Notes: a model not told the origin generated them from the sequence alone. A DNA stretch of 48,082 nucleotides from an uncultured Oscillospiraceae bacterium (GCA_934589665.1 CAKTOJ010000002.1:1-48082), one strand, 5' to 3'; positions 36,967 to 46,012 are shown, counted from the stretch's first letter. Program-made: numbers and translations.

Positions 36967-38910
36967 TTACTCCTCGACCGGAGCGCTCTCCTCAGCGGGA
37001 GTGAGGATGGCACGGATGCTCAGGGAAATCTTCTTCTTATCCTCGTCGACTGCAATGATCTTCGCGTCGACCTTATCGCCTTCGGCCAAAACGTCGGAGG
37101 GCTTGTCGATGCGGCGGTCCGCGATCTGAGAAATATGGATCAGGCCGTCCACGCCGGGAACAACCTCAGCGAACGCGCCGAAGGTCATCAGCTTGACGAT
37201 GCGGACATTGGCGATGTCGCCGACCTTATAGGTGTTCATGAACACATCCCAGGGATTCTGGGTGCGATCCTTCACGCCGAGGGAGATCTTGCGCTTCTCG
37301 GGATCGAAGGAAATGACGTACACATCGAGGTGATCGCCGATGGAAACGACCTCGGCGGGATTCTTGATACGGCTCCAGCTCAGCTCGGAGATGTGGACCA
37401 TGCCGTCCACGCCGCCGATGTCAACGAACACACCGTAGCTGGTCATGGACTTGACCACGCCGTCATAGTGCTTGCCGACCTCAATGTTAGCCCAGATCTC
37501 GGCCTGCGCGGCAGCACGCTCCTCGTTCTGAACAGCCTTGATGGAGCCGACAACGCGGCGGCGGGCACGGTTGACCTCGGTGATGCGGAGCTTCACGCGC
37601 TGCTTGATCATCTGGCTCAGGTCGCTGTCCTTGGGCATACCGCTCTGAGAAGCGGGAACGAACACGCGCACGCCCTTAACGGAAACGACGATGCCGCCCT
37701 TGTTCTCTTCGGTGACAATGCCCTCGAGAACGGTCTTGTTCTCAACGGCGTTTTCAATATCTTCCCACACCTTGACAGCGTCAAGACGCTTCTTGGAAAG
37801 GGTAGCGTAGCCTTCCACGTCGTTCACGCGGACGATGTAGGTCTCGATCTCATCGCCGACATGGACAATGTCCTCGACCTTGGCGTCGGGATCGTTGCTC
37901 AGCTCGCTGACGGGAATGTAGCCCGCCTGCTTGCAGCCAAGGTCGACCTGAATCTCGGTCGCACCGATGGCCGTGACGATACCGGTCACCTTATCTCCTG
38001 TATTTAAAGTCTTAAAAGATTTGTCGAGCATTTCTTCGAAGGTCTCGTTACCTTCAATGGTCTTGATTTCTTCCGTCATGGTTGCATATACCTCCTTAAT
38101 GATGCCCGCAGGAGTGGAGGCGCCAGCCGTCAGGCCCGCAACATTACAGCCATGAAAGATGTCCGGTGAAAGCTCGTCCGCGCGCTCGATCTGATGAACG
38201 CGGGCGCAGCCCTCTTTGCAGATTTCCGTCAAATGTCTGGTGTTAGCGCTTTTCCGGTCTCCGACCACCACCATCACGTCAACCGAGGAAGCGATCTCCG
38301 CCGCCTCCGATTGCCGCTTTTGCGTAGCATTGCATATTGTATCATCAATTTTCAGATTTGTACACTCTTTTTTTAGAATTTTAACGCAACTTTCCCAAAG
38401 CGCACGAATACAGGTCGTCTGCGCGACCATCGTTATGGGTAAAGCGGCAATTTCCGGTGTTTCCGCGGCCCATTTTGCAACTTCTTCCGCATTTCCGAAG
38501 ATCAGCGGACGCGCACACCAGCTGGCGATACCGACCACTTCGGGGTGCTCATGCTCGCCGATGATAACGACCTGACGTCCCTCCGCCTCGGCCTTTGTCA
38601 CAAGATGCTGGATATGCTGAACATTCGGGCAGGTCGCACTGACGACCCGCGCGCCGCGCTTTTCCAGCGCCTCGATCGTCTCGCGGCGCTCCCCGTGCGA
38701 GCGGATCAGAACGGTCTCTCCCGCTCCCGCCTCCTCCGGCGAGCCGATCAGGCGCATGCCCTCACGCTCAAGCTCCGCGACGACATTGGCGTTGTGGATG
38801 ATGCTGCCGAGCATCGCACCGCCGTACTCCTTCGCCGTCTGATGTGCAAGCGCGACCGCGCGTTCCACGCCGTAGCAGAAGCCAGCTGTTTCCGCAAGGA
38901 TCACCTTCAT
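36967..38910 (-). CDS. ispH: Fusion of HMBPP reductase (IspH) and ribosomal protein S1
   Basis: Residues 1 to about 285 are IspH (LytB), the last MEP-pathway enzyme, which reduces HMBPP to IPP and DMAPP with a [4Fe-4S] cluster. All three cluster cysteines are present (AGFCYGV near 12, SATCPNV near 93, DTICNATQKRQ near 195), with the EHEHPE glutamates. Residues about 300-647 carry four S1 RNA-binding repeats, as in bacterial S1 proteins; repeats three and four (HYDGVVKSMTSYGVFVDIGG and ANVRIVKLMTFGAFAEVVPG) are the most typical. Such fusions are known in clostridia. The gene ends the cmk-plsC-ispH-rpsA run. An internal ATG with a strong ribosome site may also give S1 alone. Confidence 0.96.
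   Translation of the reverse strand: MKVILAETAGFCYGVERAVALAHQTAKEYGGAMLGSIIHNANVVAELEREGMRLIGSPEEAGAGETVLIRSHGERRETIEALEKRGARVVSATCPNVQHIQHLVTKAEAEGRQVVIIGEHEHPEVVGIASWCARPLIFGNAEEVAKWAAETPEIAALPITMVAQTTCIRALWESCVKILKKECTNLKIDDTICNATQKRQSEAAEIASSVDVMVVVGDRKSANTRHLTEICKEGCARVHQIERADELSPDIFHGCNVAGLTAGASTPAGIIKEVYATMTEEIKTIEGNETFEEMLDKSFKTLNTGDKVTGIVTAIGATEIQVDLGCKQAGYIPVSELSNDPDAKVEDIVHVGDEIETYIVRVNDVEGYATLSKKRLDAVKVWEDIENAVENKTVLEGIVTEENKGGIVVSVKGVRVFVPASQSGMPKDSDLSQMIKQRVKLRITEVNRARRRVVGSIKAVQNEERAAAQAEIWANIEVGKHYDGVVKSMTSYGVFVDIGGVDGMVHISELSWSRIKNPAEVVSIGDHLDVYVISFDPEKRKISLGVKDRTQNPWDVFMNTYKVGDIANVRIVKLMTFGAFAEVVPGVDGLIHISQIADRRIDKPSDVLAEGDKVDAKIIAVDEDKKKISLSIRAILTPAEESAPVEE
38077..38097 (-). 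promoter_or_regulatory. Internal ribosome site and ATG at the IspH-S1 junction
   Basis: On the minus strand, AAGGAGG (38097-38091) is followed after 11 bases by an in-frame ATG at 38079 (residue 278). It lies exactly where the IspH part ends. Translation from here would give a 370-residue S1 protein without IspH. The spacing is slightly long but the site is perfect. Confidence 0.5.
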
Positions 38911-39533
38911 GCTTCTCCGCCTCCTACACTCTGTCCGCCGAGGGCGTAGGCCTCGCGCAGGATATCATCTGCGATCTTCTGCATCTCCTCCGACGTGCCG
39001 CGCCGTCCGGTGATCTGCGGCACATAAGGCTTGCCGAAAATGATCCGCGTCTTATGAAACAGCCGCTTTTTCCCGTCGGCAAAAACCGGCACGAGCGTTG
39101 CACCGGCGCGCACACCGATCACCGCGATGCCGGAATGCGCGTGCGCGGGCAGGCCGTCGTGGGTGCCAACGCCGTTGCGGATGGTCGTGCCCTCCGGAAA
39201 AATGAGCAGATTGTCACCCTCGCGGATCGCCTTCATCGCCGTCTTGACCGCCTGAATATCTGTGCCGTCGCGGTCGACGGGAAACGCGCCGAGCGAACGG
39301 ATGAGCCAGCCGAGCAGCGGATTGTGAAACAGCTCCTCCTTGGCCATGAAATGCAGGCGGTAGTTGATCGGCAGACACAGCGCAATGAGGATCGGGTCAA
39401 GATTGCTCGCATGGTTCGGGCAAAGCAGCGCGCCGTGCTCCGGCAGATTTTCCAGTCCCCTGACTTCTATGCGGAACAGCGGGCGCAGGATCTGCACAAT
39501 GGCCCAGATGATGTCATACAAAATCTTCTTCAT
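38907..39533 (-). CDS. plsC: 1-acyl-sn-glycerol-3-phosphate acyltransferase
   Basis: Acylates lysophosphatidic acid to phosphatidic acid at the membrane. The 208-residue protein has an N-terminal hydrophobic segment, the catalytic NHASNLD (NHx4D) motif near residue 39, the FPEGTTIRNG motif near 110 and the usual VPVFADGKK segment. It overlaps the cmk stop and the ispH start by four bases on each side (ATGA), so the three genes are coupled. Confidence 0.95.
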   Translation of the reverse strand: MKKILYDIIWAIVQILRPLFRIEVRGLENLPEHGALLCPNHASNLDPILIALCLPINYRLHFMAKEELFHNPLLGWLIRSLGAFPVDRDGTDIQAVKTAMKAIREGDNLLIFPEGTTIRNGVGTHDGLPAHAHSGIAVIGVRAGATLVPVFADGKKRLFHKTRIIFGKPYVPQITGRRGTSEEMQKIADDILREAYALGGQSVGGGEA

Positions 39534-40213
39534 CGTATTTTCTCCCGGATCAGCGCAAGCAGTGCCGCCTTGCTTCCGTCAAAATCAAGCGCGGAGGTGT
39601 CCAGCACAACCGCGTCCTCCGCGGGGCGCAGCGGCGCAACGGCGCGGTGGGAATCGTTGTAGTCACGCTCGACCAGCTCGGAGAGCACTTCGGCATAGGG
39701 CCTCGGCGTCCCGCGCTGCTCCAGTTCCAGACAGCGGCGCTTCGCGCGTACCTCGCTCGAGGCAGTCAGGAATACCTTCACCTCGGCATCCGGCAGCACA
39801 ACCGTCCCGATATCCCGTCCGTCCATAATGACGCTGTGTTTGCGCGCCATGTCACGCTGCATTTCAAGGAGATACGCCCGCACGGCGGGAAATGCCGACA
39901 CGGTGCTGGCGTACATCGAGATCCCCGGCAGGCGGATCTCCGCCGTCACGTCCTTGTCGCCCAGCAGCATGTGCTGTAAGCCGTCTTCGCCATAGCGCAT
40001 GGAAATATGCAGCGAAGGCAGAAGCGCGCCGACAGCTTCTTCGTCATGCGGGTCGATTCCCTGATAGCGGACGGCCCAGCCGATCGTGCGATAGATCGCA
40101 CCGGTATCCACATACAAAATGCCGAGCTGCGCGGCGGCAGCCTTCGCCAGAGTGCTCTTCCCCGCACCGGAGGGGCCGTCGACCGCGACGGCGTAATGCT
40201 TTTCGGGTGTCAT
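39530..40213 (-). CDS. cmk: (d)CMP kinase
   Basis: Phosphorylates CMP and dCMP. The 227-residue protein has the P-loop DGPSGAGKSTLAKA near residue 14, the IYRTIGWA CMP-binding segment near 40 and the MDGRDIGTVVLPDAEVKVFL block near 145-165. The order cmk-plsC-ispH-rpsA is conserved in clostridia. Confidence 0.97.
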   Translation of the reverse strand: MTPEKHYAVAVDGPSGAGKSTLAKAAAAQLGILYVDTGAIYRTIGWAVRYQGIDPHDEEAVGALLPSLHISMRYGEDGLQHMLLGDKDVTAEIRLPGISMYASTVSAFPAVRAYLLEMQRDMARKHSVIMDGRDIGTVVLPDAEVKVFLTASSEVRAKRRCLELEQRGTPRPYAEVLSELVERDYNDSHRAVAPLRPAEDAVVLDTSALDFDGSKAALLALIREKIR

Positions 40214-40253
40214 CGTCTGTTTTTCCTCGTTTTATATGTAAAGTATTTTTGCT

Positions 40254-41492
40254 TTATTGTTCTTGTAAATAACTGGCTGCCGCTTCACCGGCAGCCTTGC
40301 CGGTCGCCCATGCAATCTGAAGATTGAAGCCGCCGGTATATGCATCCACATCAATCAGCTCACCGGCAAAATACAGTCCGTGAACCCGCTTGGACGCCAT
40401 CGTTTTCGGGTCGATCTCCCCGACCTTGACGCCGCCGGAGGTAATGATCGCGTTCTCGACCGGCATGGGCGCAAGAACGTCGATGCTCCAACACTTTAAA
40501 AGCCGGCGCAGCGCGGCGCGCTGTTCGCGCGTGATGTCATGGACCTTTTCATGCGGCGGGATGCCGGAGCGTTCCACCGCCGCGGGTATCAGCTTCTGCG
40601 GCAGAAGAGCGCCGAGCGCATTGCAGAAGTCGCTGTTCGCATACTTTTCAAAATCGGAGAGCAGACGCTTATCCAATTGCTGCTCATCCAGCGCCGGCTT
40701 AAGATCAAGCTCCAGCCGATAGCTCTTTTTATCGAAATGCCTCATATGCGCCGAAGCGGAGAGCACCAAAGGTCCGGATACGCCGAAGTGCGTAAAGAGC
40801 ATCTCGCCGAAGTCGGCGTAAATTTTCTTTCCGTTTTCAAGCACCGTCATGCCGACATTGCGCAGGCTCAGTCCTTGAAGCTCCGCGCAGCCCTCTGCCC
40901 GCAGCGGGACAAGCGAACCGGTCAGCGGTGTGACCGTATGTCCGAGCGCCGCCGCCATGCGGTGTCCGTCGCCGGTCGAGCCGGTGCCCTGATAGCTCAC
41001 GCCGCCGGTAGCCAGAACGGCTGCCGATGCAAAGTAATCTCCGCTCTCCCCCTTCACGCCGCGCACAGCACTGCCGTCATCCGTCAGCACGCAGACGGCG
41101 CGGTCGCGCACAAGGCGGACATGCAGCCGCCGGAGCTCGCGCTCCAGCGCGGCAGAAATATCGAACGAACGGTCGGAGACCGGAAATACGCGCCGTCCCC
41201 GCTCGACCTTGAGCGGAACGCCGAGTCCCTCAAAAAAAGCCATCGTATCGCGTCCGTCAAAGCGCGTGAACGCCGAATAGAGAAAGCGGCCATTCTGCGG
41301 CACATTCGCCAGCAGCTCTCCGCACGAGGAATCATTCGTCACATTGCAGCGGCCCTTACCGGTGATGTTGAGCTTCTTTCCGAGCCGCTCATTCGGTTCA
41401 AGCAGCGTGACGGGCGCACCCGCGCGCGCCGCGCAGATCGCCGCCATCATGCCGGCGGCTCCGCCGCCGACCACCACAAGCATCTTATTCAT
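40254..41492 (-). CDS. BaiN/RdsA-type NAD(P)/FAD-dependent oxidoreductase (HI0933 family)
   Basis: A 412-residue flavoprotein with the FAD-binding motif VVVGGGAAGMMAAICAAR at residue 7, a KLNITGKGRCNVTN segment near 40 and the C-terminal GELIDVDAYTGGFNLQIAWA motif. Members are annotated as aminoacetone oxidase family, or as BaiN, an enzyme proposed in bile acid 7-dehydroxylation. Here it lies in a conserved core operon without other bai genes, so a bile acid role is not supported. The start at 41492 overlaps the rpiR end; an ATG three codons in is possible. Confidence 0.9.
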   Translation of the reverse strand: MNKMLVVVGGGAAGMMAAICAARAGAPVTLLEPNERLGKKLNITGKGRCNVTNDSSCGELLANVPQNGRFLYSAFTRFDGRDTMAFFEGLGVPLKVERGRRVFPVSDRSFDISAALERELRRLHVRLVRDRAVCVLTDDGSAVRGVKGESGDYFASAAVLATGGVSYQGTGSTGDGHRMAAALGHTVTPLTGSLVPLRAEGCAELQGLSLRNVGMTVLENGKKIYADFGEMLFTHFGVSGPLVLSASAHMRHFDKKSYRLELDLKPALDEQQLDKRLLSDFEKYANSDFCNALGALLPQKLIPAAVERSGIPPHEKVHDITREQRAALRRLLKCWSIDVLAPMPVENAIITSGGVKVGEIDPKTMASKRVHGLYFAGELIDVDAYTGGFNLQIAWATGKAAGEAAASYLQEQ

Positions 41493-42348
41493 CTTCCACC
41501 TTGCCGAAAATGCCGAAGCGGTCCCACACATGCTCCAGCTCGCCGAAGGTCGAGGAGATATCAGCCTCCTGCTTGTGGGCGGCGGCAAGGATCAGTGCGT
41601 TGAGCATGCTCATCGGCGCGGCCAGAGAGTCGACAAAGGAGATCATTTCGTTGCGCACCAGAATCGAAGCGGAGGACATCTGGTAAACCGGCGACATTTC
41701 ACTGTCCGTTATGGCAATGATCGTCGCTCCGCGGTCCTTGGCGTACTGCACCGTTTTCAGCGCCAGCTCGGAATAGCGCGGGAAGCAGATGGCGATAACC
41801 ACATCGCCGGGACCGACGCGGAAGAGCTGGTCGAATGTTCCCGCCGCACCGCTTTGAACCTGCGTAACATTGTCGTAAATCAGGCGGAAATAGAAATTGA
41901 GGTAGCCCGCCAGAAACGAGGACGAGCGGAAGCCGACGATATAGACGTGGCGCGCCGTGCGGATGGTGTCCACCACACGGTCGAACTCCGCGCCGTCGGT
42001 CTGATCCATGGCCATGCGGATCTTTTCCATGTCGCGCTGGAGCACATTCGTCACCAGATCGCTGCCGCTGAGCTCGCCGTCCGACGCCTGGATGCGCTGA
42101 AGGCTTGTGAGCTTGCCGCGGATCATTTCCTGCAAGGCACGCTGCATGCTCGGATAACCGTCGTAGCCGAGCTGCGTAGCAAAGCGCACCACGGTGGATT
42201 CGCTCACCTGAACCGTCTTTCCGAGGCGGCTGGCAGTCATAAAGGCAGCTTTGTCATAATCCTCCAGAATAAAGCGTGCGATCAGCTTCTGTCCCTTGGA
42301 AAAGCTGCCCATGTTCTTCTCGATCGTATGTAAAATATTCTTCGGCAT
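41485..42348 (-). CDS. MurR/RpiR family transcriptional regulator
   Basis: A 287-residue regulator with an N-terminal helix-turn-helix (about 35-60, ASRLGKTVQVSESTVVRFAT) and a C-terminal SIS sugar-phosphate-binding domain (about 125-260, GFRSSSFLAGYLNF and ICFPRYSELALKTVQYAKD). Such proteins sense phosphosugars. No obvious sugar gene is next to it; it lies between rluB and a flavoprotein gene. A GAGGAAG site precedes the ATG. Confidence 0.94.
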   Translation of the reverse strand: MPKNILHTIEKNMGSFSKGQKLIARFILEDYDKAAFMTASRLGKTVQVSESTVVRFATQLGYDGYPSMQRALQEMIRGKLTSLQRIQASDGELSGSDLVTNVLQRDMEKIRMAMDQTDGAEFDRVVDTIRTARHVYIVGFRSSSFLAGYLNFYFRLIYDNVTQVQSGAAGTFDQLFRVGPGDVVIAICFPRYSELALKTVQYAKDRGATIIAITDSEMSPVYQMSSASILVRNEMISFVDSLAAPMSMLNALILAAAHKQEADISSTFGELEHVWDRFGIFGKVEDE

Positions 42349-42358
42349 GATTTCTTCC

Positions 42359-43069
42359 TCATCTCTCTTCCTGAAATGCGCGGACCTCGTCCGCAGTCAG
42401 CTCGCGCCACTGTCCCTCGGGCAGGCTGCCGAGCGTTAAGGTCTGTTCCTGCACGCGCCGCAATCGCTTGACATGCAGCCCGACGGCAGCACACATCCGC
42501 CGGATCTGGCGGTTTTTTCCCTCATGGATCGTGATGGACAGCTCTGCTGTCTCGCGTCCCCGGCGCAAAAGGCGTACCTTTGCCGGGCGGATCGGCTCTC
42601 CGTCAAGCTCCCGCACGGCGGCAAGCCTTGCCGCCGCATCTTCCACCCTGCCGGCCACCGTAACATGGTAGACCTTTGTGATCTCATGGCTCGGGTGCAG
42701 GATGCGCTGCATCCACGCGCCGTCGTTGGTGAAGAGCAGCAGCCCCTCGCTTTCCAGATCAAGCCGTCCGACCGGGTAAACACGGCAGCCGCAGTCCGCC
42801 ACCAATTCGGCAGCCGTTGGCCGTCCGCGCTCATCGCTGAGCGTCGTTACATATCCACGCGGCTTGTTGAGCATCAGGTAAACCATCCGCTCCGGCCGCG
42901 CGATCGGCACACCGTCCACGCAGATCGTATCCTTCTCCATATCGGCACGCTGCCCGACCGCCGCCGTGCAGCCGTTGACGCTCACACGCCCCGCGGCGAT
43001 CCATTCCTCCGCCGTGCGGCGGGAGCAGAGTCCCGCCGCGGCGATCAGCTTCTGTAAACGCTCCGTCAG
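42359..43069 (-). CDS. rluB: Pseudouridine synthase (RluB/RsuA family), probable CTG start
   Basis: Makes pseudouridine in rRNA, most likely U2605 of 23S. The 236-residue protein has an N-terminal S4 domain (ERLQKLIAAAGLCSRRTAEEW to GRVSVNG) and the catalytic domain with the aspartate in VYPVGRLDLESEGLLLFTN near residue 105, then HEGKNRQIRRMCAAVG near 185. The S4 domain is complete only if translation begins at CTG 43069, seven bases after GAGAGGTG. No ATG, GTG or TTG lies between the dacA stop and that point. A GTG at 42985 would remove most of the S4 domain. Confidence 0.9.
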   Translation of the reverse strand: MTERLQKLIAAAGLCSRRTAEEWIAAGRVSVNGCTAAVGQRADMEKDTICVDGVPIARPERMVYLMLNKPRGYVTTLSDERGRPTAAELVADCGCRVYPVGRLDLESEGLLLFTNDGAWMQRILHPSHEITKVYHVTVAGRVEDAAARLAAVRELDGEPIRPAKVRLLRRGRETAELSITIHEGKNRQIRRMCAAVGLHVKRLRRVQEQTLTLGSLPEGQWRELTADEVRAFQEER

Positions 43070-43087
43070 AGCAAAACACCTCTCTTT

Positions 43088-44197
43088 TCAGGAAATCAGA
43101 CCGCGCAGACGTCCCAGCAGCCCTTTCCTTTCCGGTTCTTTCCATTCGACTGTTTCCGCGCTGACGAGCAGCACACGGCCGATCTCCTCGCCGTCTTTGC
43201 AAACGATCAGCTCACCGACCGCATCACCGGGCGCGAGCGGCGCGGCAAGCGCCTCCGGCACCTGAACGGATACGCTCATCCGTTCCCCCTCAGAGAGCGG
43301 ATAGGCGAAGCTCTCCGCCGCCTTGAGGGAGACGCTCTCCTTCGTTCCGCCGCGCAGCGGAACGACCGCGCAGACCGCGCCGCGCACGGCAGCGCTGCGG
43401 CGCGTGTAGGCGGAAAAGCCGTATTCATAAAGCGCCGTATGGTCCTTCCAGTCCTCACGGTCATTGAGCGTCACGGCAATGAGCCGCAGCCCCTCGCGCT
43501 CGCAGCAGGTCACAAGCGTCCGGCCCGCCGCGTCCGTATAGCCGGTCTTGAGACCCGTGCAGCCAGAAAGCGAGGCAAGCAGCTTATTGTGGTTGCCGAG
43601 CATCCGCTCCCCTGCCGCCGCCGTTCTGGTCGAGACAATGCGCGCGAAGGTCGGATCTTCCATCGCGCGGGCCGCGAGCCGCGCCATATCGAGCGCGCAG
43701 GAATAATGTCCGGGCGCGTCAAGACCGCTCGGATTGGCAAACGAGGTATGCGCCATGCCGAGTGCCTGCGCCTTTTCATTCATCCACGCAACAAACTGCG
43801 CCACAGAGCCGCCACAGTGGTCAGCAATGCATTCCGCCGCGTCATTCCCCGAAGGCAGAAGCAAGCCGTAGAGCAGCTCTTCCAATGTCAGCGTCTCGCC
43901 CGCACACAGATACATTGACGATCCCTCTTTCAAGTGACTTCCCTTTACAGTCACTATATCCGAAAGCTTTCCGTGTTCAATTGCCACAAGTGCCGTCATG
44001 ATCTTCGTCGTGCTGGCAATGGGGAGCTCCCGCTCCGCGTTCTGCGCGGCAAGGACACGTCCGCTCTCGGCGTCCATGAGAATAAACGCCTCCGCGCCGG
44101 TCTGCGGCACGGCTGGCGCCGCATGGCCGTTCACACTGCCAAGCAGGCACAGCGCCGCAAGGGCGGCGGATAGTCTTTGCTGCACAGTACGAGTCAT
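43088..44197 (-). CDS. dacA: D-alanyl-D-alanine carboxypeptidase (PBP5/DacF family)
   Basis: Trims the terminal D-Ala from peptidoglycan stem peptides. The 369-residue protein has a signal peptide (cleavage after about residue 27, HAAPA), the serine-lysine pair in IASTTKIMTALVAIE near 62, SGN in LLPSGNDAAEC near 117 and KTG in TGLKTGYTDAAG near 220. The C-terminal beta domain and an amphipathic end (KGLLGRLRGLIS) for membrane binding are present. Lying after gerW, it is the usual clostridial sporulation-locus DacF-like enzyme, but whether it acts in spores is not shown. Its stop codon is in the same frame as rluB, 18 bases before it. Confidence 0.93.
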   Translation of the reverse strand: MTRTVQQRLSAALAALCLLGSVNGHAAPAVPQTGAEAFILMDAESGRVLAAQNAERELPIASTTKIMTALVAIEHGKLSDIVTVKGSHLKEGSSMYLCAGETLTLEELLYGLLLPSGNDAAECIADHCGGSVAQFVAWMNEKAQALGMAHTSFANPSGLDAPGHYSCALDMARLAARAMEDPTFARIVSTRTAAAGERMLGNHNKLLASLSGCTGLKTGYTDAAGRTLVTCCEREGLRLIAVTLNDREDWKDHTALYEYGFSAYTRRSAAVRGAVCAVVPLRGGTKESVSLKAAESFAYPLSEGERMSVSVQVPEALAAPLAPGDAVGELIVCKDGEEIGRVLLVSAETVEWKEPERKGLLGRLRGLIS

Positions 44198-44240
44198 CGT
44201 CCATCATCCTTTTTTCAGAATGACTTCAGTATGCCCGCTT

Positions 44241-44636
44241 TCAGGCGAATTCTTTCTCCTCTTTTTTCTTTGCCATAAAGCTTTCCACACGGTCAATCAG
44301 CTGCGGTGCCATTTCCAGCACGCGGTCGACCGTTGCGGTCGCAGGAACTGCCACAGGCATGATGCGCGTCTGGCCGTCCTTGGTAATCAAAAAGGCGACC
44401 GGATCGATCTTCACGCCAGCGCCGCCTCCGCCGCCAAACTTCCCGTTGGCCTGCCCATAGGTCCCGCCGCCAGTCCCGAAGCCAAAGCTCATACGGGAGA
44501 CAGGAATAATCGTCACGCCGTCAGGCGTTGTGATCGGCTCGCCGATGATGGAATTGGAATCCACCATCTCACGGATCTTTGCCATCGTGTCCTCCATCAG
44601 TTCAGTCACAGCGTTTTTCTTCTCGTTATTTTCCAT
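44241..44636 (-). CDS. gerW: GerW family sporulation protein (YtfJ)
   Basis: YtfJ/GerW is a spore protein required for normal germination in Bacillus species. The 131-residue protein has the family core: IIGEPITTPDGVTIIPVSR (about 30-48), a glycine-rich loop GFGTGGGTYGQ and GGGGGAGVKIDPVAFLI, and a charged C-terminus. The neighbour upstream is DUF2953 (YtfI), as in the B. subtilis ytfI-ytfJ pair. Confidence 0.94.
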   Translation of the reverse strand: MENNEKKNAVTELMEDTMAKIREMVDSNSIIGEPITTPDGVTIIPVSRMSFGFGTGGGTYGQANGKFGGGGGAGVKIDPVAFLITKDGQTRIMPVAVPATATVDRVLEMAPQLIDRVESFMAKKKEEKEFA

Positions 44637-44652
44637 GACAGATGATCCTTTC

Positions 44653-45345
44653 TTATGCAGTCTGTTTTTCCGTTATCGGTTCCGTGTCCGGAGCCGGCTG
44701 GTCTGCCGGTGCTCCCGCCGCGCCCGTTTTATGCTTTTTTCGATAGCGCAGAAACCACCTGATGAACGGGAATGCCAGCGTGAAGAGGATTGCAAGCAGA
44801 TCCCACACGCGCAGCGAAATGCCGATGGTTCCCTCTGCCGATGGTTCTTTTTTCTCAAAGTCAAGCCCCAGATATATCGAGGGCTTCGGGATGCAGAACA
44901 GCTCCTCCAGTCTCGGCATCAGCGTCCATAGCACCGCGTTCGCGTGTCCATAGGCCTGCGCCGTATCCGCCGGATCATCCCCGGCAAGGATCACGCTGAT
45001 CTCCAGCGGATCGATGCGCGTGCGCCGACAGGTGCACCGAAGCGTCCGCCCCAGCGTACCGAGCACGACATCCGCAAGCTCTTTCCACTCATCAAAGGTG
45101 AATGACGGAAGTGCCGGATGGCTGTGCGCCTTTTTGGTGGGCGGTTCGCCCTCATGTGTTTTCTCTGTATCACGCGTGTTTTTTTCGTTCGTTCTTTCTT
45201 TTCCCGGGAAAAGCATCCGCCTGACCGGTCCGATGCGCAGCCGCACCCGCTGTGTTTCACCGAAATCGACGATCACGCCCACGCGCAGCAGTAATAGAAG
45301 GAGAATAAGCAGCAAGATCACGCCAATTACCTTCAGCGCCGTCAC
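44653..45345 (-). CDS. DUF2953 domain protein (YtfI-like)
   Basis: A 230-residue membrane protein of unknown function. It has an N-terminal helix (about 5-25) of repeated leucines, a hydrophilic Glu/Lys/His-rich linker, a DUF2953 core (LRCTCRRTRIDPLEISVI near 105 and the IPKPSIYLGLD segment near 155) and a second helix at about 185-203. It begins at GTG with an AGGGGGAAG site. The scpB-DUF2953-gerW order is conserved in clostridia. Confidence 0.88.
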   Translation of the reverse strand: MTALKVIGVILLLILLLLLLRVGVIVDFGETQRVRLRIGPVRRMLFPGKERTNEKNTRDTEKTHEGEPPTKKAHSHPALPSFTFDEWKELADVVLGTLGRTLRCTCRRTRIDPLEISVILAGDDPADTAQAYGHANAVLWTLMPRLEELFCIPKPSIYLGLDFEKKEPSAEGTIGISLRVWDLLAILFTLAFPFIRWFLRYRKKHKTGAAGAPADQPAPDTEPITEKQTA

Positions 45346-45384
45346 AGTCCGCTTCCCCCTTTCTGTCTGAATCCGTTATATCCG

Positions 45385-46005
45385 TTATGCTTTGCCGTCC
45401 GTTTTCTCCGCTTCAGCGGTCAACCGGGAGGGATCGAGAATCGCCCCATCCGCGTCCAGCCGGAGCTGACCGTCCGTCTCAAGCCCCGGCATCTCCGGCA
45501 GCTCCTCCAGAGAGCTCAGGTGAAACACCCGCAGAAACTCCTTTGTCGTGCGGTAGAGCCTCGGCCTGCCCGGCACCTGCAGACGTCCACATTCCTCGAT
45601 AAGCTTTCGCTCCTGCAAAAGCCCCATTGTGTACGAGCTGTCTACGCCGCGCACCTGATCGATATAGGCGCGCGTGGTCGGCTGATAGTAGGCAATGATG
45701 GTCAGCACCTCCAGCGCGGGCTGGGAAAGCTTGGCGCTCTTGCGGATCTCAAACGCCCTGCGGATAACGTCTGCGTAATCCGGCGCGGAGCAGAGCTGAT
45801 AGCCGTCCTCCATGCGCACCAGACGGATGCCACGCCGCTCAAAGGAATAGTAGTCGCCCAGCTCCTGCAAGATCTGTTCTGCCGTCGGCCTGTCCAGCTC
45901 AAGGGCCATGCAGATGCGGTCGATATTTACCGGCTCGCCGGCGGCAAAGAGGATCCCCTCCATCGCCGAGCGAACCTCATGTAGATCCATTGTTTCCAGT
46001 GCCAT
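45385..46005 (-). CDS. scpB: Segregation and condensation protein B
   Basis: ScpB is a winged-helix kleisin partner of SMC, with ScpA, in chromosome segregation. The 206-residue protein has the two winged-helix domains (about 5-85 and 90-165), including IRKSAKLSQPALEVLTIIAY and GVDSSYTMGLLQERKLIEECGR. The ATG at 46005 has a GAGGA site; an ATG five codons inside is also possible. It follows scpA directly, overlapping it slightly in the longer frame. Confidence 0.96.
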   Translation of the reverse strand: MALETMDLHEVRSAMEGILFAAGEPVNIDRICMALELDRPTAEQILQELGDYYSFERRGIRLVRMEDGYQLCSAPDYADVIRRAFEIRKSAKLSQPALEVLTIIAYYQPTTRAYIDQVRGVDSSYTMGLLQERKLIEECGRLQVPGRPRLYRTTKEFLRVFHLSSLEELPEMPGLETDGQLRLDADGAILDPSRLTAEAEKTDGKA

Positions 46006-46012
46006 AGTGTCC

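Noticed and set aside
36949..38007. 352-codon plus-strand open frame
   Set aside because: Antisense to the S1 half of the IspH-S1 fusion; repeated Asp/Val-rich blocks mirror the S1 repeats.
40254..41492. Bile acid dehydroxylation gene baiN
   Set aside because: Only the flavoprotein family fits. No other bai gene is present and the neighbours are core genes.
43070..43090. Possible readthrough making a DacA-RluB fusion, since both frames are in register
   Set aside because: A ribosome site and CTG start explain rluB, and an exported enzyme joined to an rRNA enzyme makes no sense.
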